Assembly (NCBI RefSeq): GCF_964355755.1
Contig: NC_092680.1
Coordinates: 16,841,001 to 16,905,000, forward strand
DNA: 64,000 bases
Source: Antedon mediterranea
Taxonomy: Eukaryota; Echinodermata; Crinoidea; Comatulida; Antedonidae
Direction of reading: 5' to 3'
The position numbers and the translations under genes were made by a program. The notes below the pieces were generated by a model. That model worked only from the letters and a program-made list of their open reading frames with translations. It searched no databases and had not been told where the DNA came from. Shown one piece after another: positions 52,777-63,362 of this stretch. The stretch's first letter is position 1, and each line of letters opens with the position of its first letter.

Positions 52777-55700
52777 ATGGGTGGAAACGGAGGGCGAGGG
52801 CACATTAGGCCTGGAAAAACTCCACAATTTCTTACAATTGGTTTATTGTTAGTAATATGTATACTTGCTTTCAATTACTGGAATGTCTCATCAAGAGGAA
52901 AAGCTCTACAAAAAGAAGTTAAAGAAATGACAGATACGCTAGAAGAGCTAGCCGTCAAGAAGGTCCACCTTGAAAAACGAAGTACGGCCCTCCAAAACCA
53001 AATCACCGAAGTGAACCACTTAAACGATGAGTTGCGTTCTTTAAAACTAAGCGCTGACGAGCAAAAAGATAAATTTGAAAGAGACTTAGAGACTATGAAA
53101 GAGGACTTAGATTACACTAGACAAGAAAGAGATACATTCCGAGCTGCAATTGTAAGTAATCCACTAGCCTAGGCCTAGTCTCTAGGCCCTAGCTAGTAAT
53201 ATAGGGCCTAGCTAGAGGCTAGCCTAATGGGTGCAGGTCAAGTCGGCCCTAAACCGTCTCGGCCAAAGTCAAGTCGGCCCCACGTCAAGTCGGCCCCAAG
53301 TCAAGTCGGCCCCAAGTCAACTCGGCCTCAAGTCAACTCGGCCTCAAGTCAACTCGGCCTCACGTCAACTCGGCCTCACGTCAACTCGGCCAAAAACTAA
53401 TCGGTCAACTCGGCCACAATAAAGTATGGAATGCAAAAAGTGCTTAATATTATTATGATTCTTACTATCCACGCTTTAAAAAAAATGAATAAAAAAAAAA
53501 TATAATTAAATAATATCATATAAAAAAATGAACTCATTGCCAATATGAATATAAGTACCCGCGTGTTACAAAAACATGTGCAGGTACCGCATTTTAGTAA
53601 ATCGAAGACGGAGGCCTACGTTCCACCATTTGGCCATAGAAAAAATGATTGTACATCGTTTTTGTCCATGATTTGCGTTTAAAAAAAGGGGAATCCCCCG
53701 GTCAGTGAAAACACGTAGCAGTTGTAGATATCGAAAAAGCTGCCAAAGGCGCAGGGAGGCGCAGCTACGAATTGTTTTCAATTGTGCAATTTGAAATTTT
53801 ATTAAACGTATTAATAAAGGAAAGTTGGTGAAATCATTCCTATTTTTTTTGCTAAATATATTATTGTCTAAATATTAATATTCATTAAAAGTCTGAATTA
53901 TTTATAGTTAAAAAATTGTGAAGAAATATTATTTTATCAATCCTCTTCATTTGCACTTTTTGCGTTCCATACTTTAACGGGGCCGAGTTTACCGATTATT
54001 TTTTGGCCGAGTTGACGTGAGGCCGAGTTGACTTGAGGCCGAGTTGACTTGAGGCCGAGTTGACTTGAGGCCGAGTTGACTTGAGGCCGACTTGACTTTG
54101 GCCGAGACGGTTTAGGGCCGACTTGGATCGAAACCAGCCTAATAATAGGCGGATAGGCTAGGCCTAAATGGAAAAAGGTGCGGGAAGGCCGGGATCCAGT
54201 CAAGTCGCCCCATCGCAAAGTCGCCCTATACAAAGTCGCCCCATCGCAAAGTCGCCCCATCACAAAGTTGCCCAACGCAAAGTTGCCCCATCGCAAAGTC
54301 GCCCACGGTTTTAGTTCGGTATAAAGCACCGCCGCTAGTAGTACGCTGTTTTAATCATATTGGTTACGTTTGATATCGATCACGTTGTTACTTTGGTCGC
54401 GCTAAATGTCGTATACATTATAAATAATGTTTATCCTAGACCTATTCATAATTTGTGTTTCAATTTTTAATTTTACAGGTTTTAATGGAGGGGCCGGGAA
54501 ATGTGCGTTTTGAAAATCATTAAAAAATTATGTTGTTTGAAAGATTATCCCTGATATATAGTTTCGAAAAAGTTAATTTAATATGATTTTAAAATTAGTT
54601 ACCAGAGCCACAATTACGAATCTTTCTTCAACCTACAGTACAATAAATGTGTAGTAGCCTTTGTATAGATTAGTTAAAACAATAACAGCGTTGTAAGACA
54701 ATGAGTGCTTATAGGATACTTGATTATTTTGTATTTATAATTTATATGTCTATATTGTATGTTATTTAATTTTATTATGACTTTTCAAAATGAAGAAATA
54801 AAAAATACTCCAAAAAAAAGGATTTCATCGCCGATATGATCGTTTTACATGCAGGTATTTTAGTAAAATTAAAACGCTACACTTTGACCATGGAAAAACC
54901 ATCGTACAGTATCGTGTGCGTGTTTTTTTAAAAGGAGACGGTCAGCAACTGAGGAAACAGTCAGCTGTGAGGAAACAGCTGCCAGAAGGTCCAGCTCGAT
55001 TGGTTTCAGACGTATGACAAATACACACAGGCATGTCATCATTTACGACATATAGTGGTAATATGAAATTTGTAATGGATGATGATGGGATTGCCTCTCC
55101 AGGCTTATAATCAAATGTTCATTTTAATACTAATACAGTACAGTAGTAAACTGAATGTTTATAAATACATTTCTTTTACGTAATTTGTTGCATATAAAGA
55201 CACAGATGTAGCCTACTACCTTTTCTATAAAACTATTTTTACAAATTTTCAAAGCGTGAAATACGTCAATGTTTTGCGTAAATCATATTTTTCCAGCCTT
55301 TTATAGTAATTTTACCAAATATGGAACCATTTTGACTTAAAATTACGTCATACGAGCACGTCGAATCGGACCATTTGCGCGTGTTTTTTATGAAAAGGTT
55401 AAAAAATTCGTCAAAATTAAGCCCTTTTTTAAACAGTCGTAGTTTCTAAACTAAACGGTGAAAGTTATTTTTATTACATATTCTGGAAGTTGATGAGTTG
55501 TAGATATCGGATCATGCTTTTATATGGCTAACTGGACATTGTGACGTCATCGTATGGCCACACGAATATTAAATATAAGATTTTTGTATCTTTCGTCATA
55601 GCTCATCACATTTAATAAAGCGCATCTTCACTTATCCGTTTTCCATTTTCACCCCGATTTTTATATGTTGTTGCTGAGATAATTTCCTTCCGAAATTGCT

Positions 55701-58700
55701 ATCTTAGTGTTTCATTTTGATACCGTCGCCATTTTAAAAATTGGAATAAACGGGGGTCTCGTAATTTCACCTATTCTACACTGTATGACCCCATTTACAC
55801 TTCATCGACGATTTCTTAGCCGGCCCGACGCCGGCTTTCTTTTTAGCCCTCAATGTGTTTACACTTACCCAAAAAGCCGGCCTCGGGCCCTTACTATTAC
55901 GTTTACACTTGCTCTCGCGGAAGAGTGCTCGATGATACGATTTCGCTACATTCACGTCATATCTGCTCATGTGCGTCTTAAAAAGTTAATATTATAAGCG
56001 TTGTCGATCTACACTAGGCCTAGGCCTATCAACTTTATCAAAAAAGAATCAAATAACGGTATTTAATATGGATCAAAACAATTGTATTATTGCTTTACTA
56101 CTAATGTTTGCGTCTCGTTTTCTGAAGAATAGTAGTAGATCATACGCCTTTTTCACGAAACGGAAGACATCTTCGATCGATGACAACACAAACAATGCCG
56201 TTCAACGAAGCGTAACCAACAGAAATAACATAGCGTTTTCAGCCTATTTTCGGAGGACAGTCGTATGGACAAAATTTTTACTGTAAAATGTTCTTTAAAG
56301 ATTAGCCTGTGTGATTAAAAAAAATTATAATTTTTTTTTTCACTTAAGTCCATTGAAAAAAACACCACAGTTTATAAGCATAGGCGCCGCATGGTGTCCT
56401 GAAATCCCCTGAAAACGCTATGTTATTTCTGTTGGTTACGCTTCGTTGCACGGCATTGTTTGTCATAGATCGTGAAAAAGGCGTATACATCTTCACCAAT
56501 TTAATTTCAATGAAGAATTTCCGATTCATCAGCAATAAGTTTCGTAAACTTAAAGCTATAGTTGACCCAGAACGTTCATTTTATGACCGCGAGTGTTTAC
56601 ACTATACGAAGTGCCGGCCCGAAGCCCGCAATTGCCGGCCCGAAGCCTACTCTAGACTAGGCTCAAAATTGAGCCGGCTCGAGGCCGGCTCGGTTGTTCC
56701 CAGAGTGTTTACACTTGTGCACTTTTGGCTCGGAGCCGGCCTCGGGCTCGCTAAAAGCTGAAGTGTAAATGGGGTCTATGTAATAATGTATACAGATTAT
56801 ACCGTTTGCACTGTATATACTATATGACACAAAATTGACAGAATTCAGCACTAAACAGCATATGATATTCTTCAGTTCAGGTCATAATCATGCCATAATC
56901 TTTTTCCGTGTGCAAAATTCCAACGTATGACGTGCGCGTGGCGTTTGTCGTGCGGATAAATAACTCGTCAAAGTGACGAGTTCAAATCTAGTTTATATTG
57001 GCAATGTTGATAAATAAATAAATTACAAAAAAAACGTAATTTTATATTCAATTTTAAAAAACCCTGAAATATTAACAGTATTGACACTGTTTTTGTAACA
57101 ATATTCATACTAACCTGTTGTACTGTTATATGATGATTTACTATGTAAAAACAGTACATCACATTTCATGAAAATCAATCAACTTTCACATGATACTGTT
57201 AGGTCGTGTTTCAAATTATTTATTTAATGTCCTGTTTTTTTTTATAATTTGGTTGGCCTAGAATTAAGTTTTAAAAATATGTACATTCAATTTTATCTGT
57301 TAAAACCATATAATGCCTAGAATATGTATCATTTTATTTTATTGATGATCCTCTTTTATCTGCAAAAAAATTAATTAAAACATTATTACTTATGCTTGAT
57401 TCCCTTTAGAACGCAACGCATGGACGTAGATGCAACGCAAGAGAGCTGACCAATTACAACCGATAGTTTGAATATTCCATCGATTGTGATTGGTCAACTT
57501 GCTTACGTTGCGTCCTTGCATTGCGTCCTAGTGGGAACCAAGCTTTAGATAGGCATATGTTATATGTATAATGTACGGTAGGTCCTTCTAAAACATTTGT
57601 ATTGTTGGATCCAGTCCGGACAACTAAATACGCTAGGCCGGGAACCAGTCAACTCAAAGCAGAGCGCCATCAATATCATACTTACTGATGTACCTGCACA
57701 CAATAAACATAACCACACCCCTACTTTTATAATGGAATAACTGCCAAAACGGCAGTTGATCCCCCAGTTCCTTTTCTCACCTGTCTTTTATTTCAGAAAA
57801 AAAGACGGCTCTAGCTAGTTAGGCCTAGTGCTTAGCCTAGGCCTAGATTATAAATTCTTATTTAGGAACAAAATATTATCAGCGTGGCTAAAGATACGGT
57901 ATCGTATCCTAACTTCCATTTGCTAAAGGTACGGTAAAATTTTATTCCTAAATATAAAACTCAGAAACACAGCATTGGTCATAAAATTCAGTTCAAGTGA
58001 ATTGGAATTGGAACCATTAAATAATATTTTTATACATAATCTTTATTGGTCCAACAGGCAATTTATGTTTTAAATAAATATTCAATGGAGTAGGACGACA
58101 GTTTTCACAATGAAAATCCTTTTTTGAATGAAAAAATGTTGAGCAGAACACATGCTAATTTCAGTGTTCAAATATACTTTGTTTGTTTTGCCTTATGTAT
58201 GTTTAGATACCATTGTACTTGTTTACATACTCAATTTGATATTGCATTTTCCTTGAATACTGTACATTAATTAATACCCATAAGCACTACAGTAGCCGCA
58301 TGATAACAAAAAAATGTCAAAAGTGCCCTTTTTTCCTGTATTTAATGTACAGTAAATTAAAGTGTTTACTTAACTTTAATATTATAGACAAATAAGAAGC
58401 CAAATTATGAATGATTTAAAATAATTAATTAAATTTGAATGAAATGTGGTATGGCCTGTATGACAGTGGTACAGCCTGTACTGTAGACCACTTCATAGTA
58501 ACAAATTCAAAATATTTTTGTTTTGAAATTTAAGATCATTGTCTGTCTGATTTAACACAATGTATTTTTTATAATATAATTTGTACTTTCTTTTTTTTTT
58601 ATAGACCACATTACAAGGAAATTACTCAGAAAATATTAGGAAATTTGAAGTTGTAAGAAGTAAGTTAATTAGCCTGCAGATTATACAGTGCAATGGGCCT

Positions 58701-61700
58701 AGAAAATCATGAGGATCACACACAAGAAAAATTTAATTATCTCTCAAACCAGATAATTATTGAATAAATATATATTTTTTATCCTTTGACCTGAAAGACA
58801 AATTGTTGCGATGTGATTGGGCATCTGGTGGTTTGTTAATGACTGATCATCGCACTTTAATGGTTAAAAAATTAACTGATAATTTTGTTTTGGCTGCGGA
58901 AATCGGCATGGTCATAATATCCAGTTCAAGGGAATTGGAACCATTTAATATTATAATAGGAAATCCGTTCTAAAAACTCAAAATAAAAAATAATTACAGA
59001 CAACAATTAATATTACTAATTTTATTTATTTTAAAGATGAGTTAGATGATATGCGTCAAGAATATGAAAAGTACCAGGAGATGCATGAGACTCATAAAAA
59101 GCAATATAATGAAAATGTTTTGAGAGTTCAAGACGAGCAGGAATCATGTGAAATGCAACGAAAACAGGCCATGGCAGAGAATGGTAACTTACAAGCAGTT
59201 TTACAAAAGACCCAATTGGAACTACAACAAATACGAAGCCAAATGGGAGTATCACAGCAGCAACAAGCTGCACAGCAGCAGCAAAAATACAACTATCTAG
59301 GCCATACACAGCAACTACCACCAGCACAACAACAGCAATATAATCTTTTGAGGCAACAAACAGGTCTCCAAAATCAACAACAGCAGAACATGTATCCTCA
59401 ACATAATAACAATCAGTATAACTTCCATCAAAATGGCATTGAGGGATTGAACCAAAACCCACCTGTTGAAAAGGCAAAGGAAGAACTTGCCAATCAAGAA
59501 GCACCAGAAACTCAAGGGTAATTATAGTCGGTTAACAAAACCAGACAAACCAAACATTTCTCGCACCTGAGAACAATCAAAGCATATTGATAGAGATGTC
59601 AAGAAACTCAACAGTTCTTTTCAGAATTAATACATAAAAAAAACAATAGGCAATTGGTCAGAATTTGTTTTACTTGTTACTGTAGGCTGCGATACACAGG
59701 CACTGTAGGCCAGTTGAGTATTGAATTCAGCTAATATGTTTTCTTTATTTTTTTAACAGTGAAGAAGGTGAAAAAAATGAGGTAGAGCAACAACAACAAC
59801 AACAAGTAGTAGAGGGTGAGTACTTGATTTGTTGAATAATGTCCTTGTCCAACACACTGCGTCACACACCCTTAATGATAATTATTTGTAACTGTTTTAC
59901 ACTAGACAAGCAAGAAGATCAAAACCCTGGCCCACCAGAGATGGAAGTGAACGATCAGGTGAAAGTTCCCCATGGTGAAGAAAATGAAGCAGATAAGCAA
60001 GTAGATGAGATTAAACAAGAAGAAGATAAAAATCCAGATAAAAAGGAGGAGGAGATGGAGGAAAAAGAAGAGGAAAAACTGAAGGCCGAACAAGACGAAG
60101 TGCATGATTCAGACGGAGATAAGGATGATGGCGCCGTACCGAATGAGGATTTAGCTTACCATGATGCTCAGTTGGCCGCTGAGAATGAAGATCAGAAAGA
60201 CAGTGTCGAGGGTAATGATTGTTGCAAATTGTTACTTGCGTTTTACCTGGTCATAACAAATTACAAAAAGTTACAAATCCACATACTGTAGATTCTCTGC
60301 AGAAATTGAAAAATGTGCAAAAAACATTTAAAATAGACATAACTGTGGTAAATTTTGTACGCTATTTGTGTGTAGCAGGGCGTCTAGCTGTATGAGTGTG
60401 TACCAAGACTATATAACTGGATGCTGAACTCTGTAGATCAATGGGTTTTCTGTGGCTGTGACATGATCAGTTCCACTCCCACTAAACTTTTAAATGTTTT
60501 GTTAACAGACACCGTGCTGTAGAGAATATGTAGTACAGTACTGTTGGTATTTGTCGCAGCCAGACATAGATCAAAGGACTGTTACGAGTTCCTATCTTGG
60601 CAAGATGAGCTCAACATCCTGTTGTTATATTTCCTTTTTTGTACCAAAACCTCTAATCTGCCCAGCTTTAATGATGAAAGCATAAAGAGATAAGAAAAAA
60701 AATTCCCTTAACTGAATCTTTAACTTCTTCTGAATATTCCTGACAATTACTAAATTAAATAATTAAATGCTATTTGCAACTCTTAAATTGTGAAATGGCA
60801 CTAAGACAACAAATTTGATTTATTTGTTTCAGATGGTCAAAAGGAAGGTGGTGATAAGGAGGCAGAGGAGGACGAGGAGGTAGGTTGCATTAACATGCAT
60901 GCGTTTCATTTCAACATTTATAGATTTTTTTTGTTTACTTTAAATAGTTGCAAATATACATTTACTCATAAACGTTTGTTTGAGAGATCCTAAAGTAGTG
61001 AATTTTTAAGTAACTTTAGAGTAATTTTTGGTAACTATTAAAAAGGCAGAATATTAAAGTTCAGGTGTATTTACCCTTGTAAGTTGGTGTCTATCCACTT
61101 AACGATTATTGGTACATGAAAGTAAAAAACTAAGCCTTCCTCATAAAATAATCCTTTTGAGAATCATAATATTATGAATGTCTCTATTTTGTTTTTTTCT
61201 TGTTCTCAATAGCTAACTGGGCTAGATAAAAATGTGGATTTTTTTCCTTACTAGTTTACACTAACATTTATAACTAATTACTGATATTCTTTAAATTACT
61301 ATGAAAGAGCAGATCTTCTGTTGTGGAAACACTGTACTTTTTTTACCGCCGACCTAAAAAAGGAAATTAGATTGGCTGGCTCAGATAGACTAAACTAAAG
61401 CAATTTTCAATTGCTAGACTTTTAATTGATTTTTCTTGTTTATTTTTGGTTTTTTTGTTTTTTTTTCACTAATTATATTTTGGGGTTTTGTTTTTATGCA
61501 CTCAGAATTTAGATGTTAATCGGGTGCCTTTGTTGAATGAAGATGGAAAAGGTGAGAATTGTTTTCCAATAAAGCACCTGTCCTGTTAGCTTACTATCCA
61601 CCACATTCATTCCCATCCAAACATTCCCATCTGTTCAGATACCATAAATATACAATCATATAAAATATGTACAATATAGAAACAATGATGTTATAAAATT

Positions 61701-62194
61701 CTTTCTTTTATTTTGGAATACCATACCATGATGACATAATATATCCATAGCAAAAAAGAAGCTTAATCTAAGACAATAATAATGTAACAGTTGTTGCCTA
61801 TGATCATTAAATCAAGCGTTAGCTTTATTAAAATTCAAGATATCCTATTTACTTACACTTACTCCTTACACTTTATACTGGTAGAGATTGATTATGCTTG
61901 GTGGGTGGGACTTAGTATTTAGGAGGACCCTCACTCTATATCGTCCTTTTATTTAGATCACTTGCTTTTTATACATCTCCACCGCTTTTTATACATCTCT
62001 ATCCCTTCTTTATTATTATTATATCCAATTCTATCTTTATCAACTAAACGATTAAGTTTCATTTTTCCATGTGTTTGAAACATGCTTTTTAATCTAAATT
62101 TAAAAAAAACTTTCATAGAGGAAACTTTATATAAATATTTCTCAATTCAGATCAGTATTTTGATGATAGCGTAGATGGTGATGGTAATTTTTAG
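52777..62194 (+). CDS. GOLM2: Golgi membrane protein, GOLM1/GOLM2 (GP73/CASC4) family
   Basis: Eight phase-consistent exons: 52777-53151, 58605-58659, 59037-59517, 59760-59815, 59906-60211, 60833-60879, 61506-61551, 62151-62194 (stop TAG). Product 469 aa. A short cytoplasmic start (MGGNGGRGHIRPGKTPQ) is followed by one membrane segment (about 18-36) ending LAFNYW, a motif shared with vertebrate GOLM1 and GOLM2, then a coiled coil (about 42-210), a Gln-rich stretch encoded by 59250-59400, and a long acidic Glu/Asp/Lys tail to the end. This is the layout of a type II cis-Golgi glycoprotein with a lumenal stem. The upstream ATG at 52714 is in frame, but the ATG at 52777 fits the family better. 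GOLM1 and GOLM2 arose by vertebrate duplication, so the symbol denotes the family. The last exon is short and GATG|GTAATT could be an alternative donor. Confidence 0.85.
53237..54127. mobile_element. Inverted-repeat element whose arms are minisatellites (~890 bp)
   Basis: Left arm 53237-53430: GTCAAGTCGGCCCTAAACCG TCTCGGCC, then about nine ~15-bp copies of AAGTCAACTCGGCCTC, then AAAGTATGGAATGCAAAAAG. The right arm 53950-54127 mirrors it in the same order, ending GGCCGAGACGGTTTAGGGCC GACTTGG. The copy number differs between arms. The middle (53430-53950) is AT-rich with no ORF. In GOLM intron 1. Confidence 0.8.
54190..54312. repeat. Minisatellite, 16-bp unit GCAAAGTCGCCCCATC
   Basis: About seven copies of GCAAAGTCGCCCCATC, preceded by CCAGTCAAGTCGCCCC. 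It lies 63 bp after the 53237-54127 element and uses a similar word style (AAGTCGNCCC), suggesting a related origin. Confidence 0.8.
54320..55780. other. GOLM intron 1, stretch without a recognised element
   Basis: AT-rich intron sequence. No exon with supportable coding similarity, no tRNA and no clear inverted-repeat element was seen. Confidence 0.4.
55785..56778. mobile_element. Inverted-repeat element (~990 bp), termini GACCCCATTTACACTTC
   Basis: GACCCCATTTACACTTCATC at the left pairs with GAAGTGTAAATGGGGTC at the right. Each arm contains GCCGGCCCGANGCC / AGCCGGCCTCGGGC words and several GTGTTTACACTT words. The interior 56128-56495 is itself a palindrome related to 34242-34645, so it may be a separate element nested inside. 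No ORF of known type. In GOLM intron 1. Confidence 0.75.
56128..56495. mobile_element. Inner foldback element within 55785-56778
   Basis: GCCTTTTTCACGAAACGGAA with GATCGATGACAACACAAACA ATGCCG pairs with CGGCATTGTTTGTCATAGAT CGTGAAAAAGGC; the arm also includes AACCAACAGAAATAACATAGCG / CGCTATGTTATTTCTGTTGGTT (each longer than typical TIRs). Same family as 34242-34645. Confidence 0.75.
57394..57544. mobile_element. MITE with GCTTGATTCCC / GGGAACCAAGC termini (~150 bp)
   Basis: GCTTGATTCCCTTTAGAACG CAACGCATGGACG at the left pairs with TGCGTCCTTGCATTGCGTCC TAGTGGGAACCAAGCTT at the right. Inner pair GACCAATTACAACCGAT / ATCGATTGTGATTGGTC. A half-copy is at 22553-22620. Confidence 0.8.
57980..58035 (+). 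repeat. Direct repeat flanking GOLM exon 2, copy 1
   Basis: GCATTGGTCATAAAATTCAG TTCAAGTGAATTGGAATTGGAACCATT matches 58906-58955, about 0.9 kb away, in the same orientation. Exon 2 (58605-58659) lies between the copies. Confidence 0.7.
58906..58955 (+). repeat. Direct repeat flanking GOLM exon 2, copy 2
   Basis: GCATGGTCATAATATCCAGT TCAAGGGAATTGGAACCATTTAATATT, the partner of 57980-58035. Confidence 0.7.
60405..60650. mobile_element. Inverted-repeat family D, copy 3 (GOLM intron 5)
   Basis: GGATGCTGAACTCTGTAGAT CAATGGG, TGTGGCTGTGACATGATCAG TTCC, TTTGTCGCAGCCAGACATAG ATCAAAGGACTGTTAC, TTGGCAAGATGAGCTCAACA TCCTGTTGTTATATTTCC. Collinear with 44432-44620 with about 30 extra bases inserted near 60475-60510. 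Confidence 0.75.
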
Positions 62195-62281
62195 CTTTTT
62201 AGATTTACTAACTATTAACTTTATGATTTGCATCTGTAAACAAATAACACTATCCTCGGAACAAACAGATATATTCAAACA

Positions 62282-62362
62282 GGGAGGGATTTGGAGCCTG
62301 TGTTCCAGGGGCCTGAGTTCCAGGGGCTTGGGTTCCAGGGGCTTGGGTTCCAGGGGCTTGAT
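62282..62362. repeat. Minisatellite, 15-bp unit GGGTTCCAGGGGCTT
   Basis: Four to five copies of GGGTTCCAGGGGCTT, about 90 bp after the GOLM stop codon. It would fall in the 3' UTR. Confidence 0.85.
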
Positions 62363-62398
62363 CAAAGGCCCTGATTAAGTCCAGTAATGAAGACCTAT

Positions 62399-62776
62399 AA
62401 AGCCGATTTTCCACTAGGCGAATTTGTTCGCGCGAATCAAACGTTTCGAAGAGACAAAAATCGCCTACTCTCTTTCCACTACATGAGCGAATAGCTGCGA
62501 CGTTCATGTTCCTCGCGTGGTTGCTGAGCATTTCGATTCGCATGACTGCTCATGAAAGCGTCATAGCTCATTTCCTGAGCTCTGATTGGTTGCGCAATAT
62601 TTCGCTTCGCAAAAAGTAGAAACAATTCGAACTAGTAAATTTCGCTACAGCGAAAATTCAAGGAACTAGAATTCGTCGCAGAAGGGAGTATGACAGACAG
62701 AAACTCGAATACGCATGCGCAGAGCATGACGCTTTCGATTCGCGCGAACAAATTCGCCTAGTGGAAAATCGGCTTT
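62399..62776. mobile_element. MITE with AAAGCCGATTTTCCACTAGG termini (~377 bp)
   Basis: Left AAAGCCGATTTTCCACTAGG CGAATTTGTTCGCGCGAA pairs with right TTCGCGCGAACAAATTCGCC TAGTGGAAAATCGGCTTT; over 40 bases near-perfect, so recently active. TA flanks both ends. GC-richer interior, no ORF. Downstream of the GOLM gene. Confidence 0.85.
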
Positions 62777-63362
62777 AGGGGCCAAAGACAAAGCTACAAA
62801 ACTTTTAATGTGTGTCTGACATCAATCAGTATTAATACGAAAGATTGTCAGAGGTGGGAGTTGGTAAGGCGGTTTCACTTTAAAATGGAGGTTTGCCCCA
62901 AACCTATTGGCTGCGCCTACCTGCATACATATGTATTTTTTCATGCTTTTTTTTTTAATCTGAGAAATTTGGTTGTATCACTATTGTGCATCTTTACAAG
63001 TTTGTAATGTCACTCATCACTCGTAATGACATATTTTATGAGAGCAATTATTTGAAGTGCTGTACTGAGTAGCAATGTATGTTTAATCCATTTATCCATC
63101 TAACCGCACTTTTTTAAAGGAACGATTTTAAAGAAAAAACCTGTATTACAGTGGTATGGAACTTAAATAGTGGGTTGGCCCCACAAAATGTGATAACTTG
63201 TGCCTGTTTCTACTAATTACTAAAATCCACAGTGATACTCATAAAATAATTATTTAATATGGATTAATTATGCACTTTAAATGTTATTAATAATACTGTA
63301 TTCAGTTTGGAAAAATAAATCTAGTCAACTGGACTTACTTGTTTAACAGCGACGTTTAACGA
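62777..63362. other. Spacer between MITE and terminal minisatellite
   Basis: AT-rich, no exon or element that I can support. Confidence 0.4.

Noticed and set aside
53231..53422. Open frames across the GTCGGCC arrays (also 53937-54329, minus strand)
   Set aside because: Repeat-driven frames in transposon arms.
55707..55997. 96-codon plus-strand frame and its neighbours in GOLM intron 1
   Set aside because: Falls across the left arm of the inverted-repeat element at 55785 and shows no protein family features.
59031..59504. 157-codon minus-strand frame opposite GOLM exon 3
   Set aside because: Antisense shadow of a Gln-rich coding exon; no independent support.
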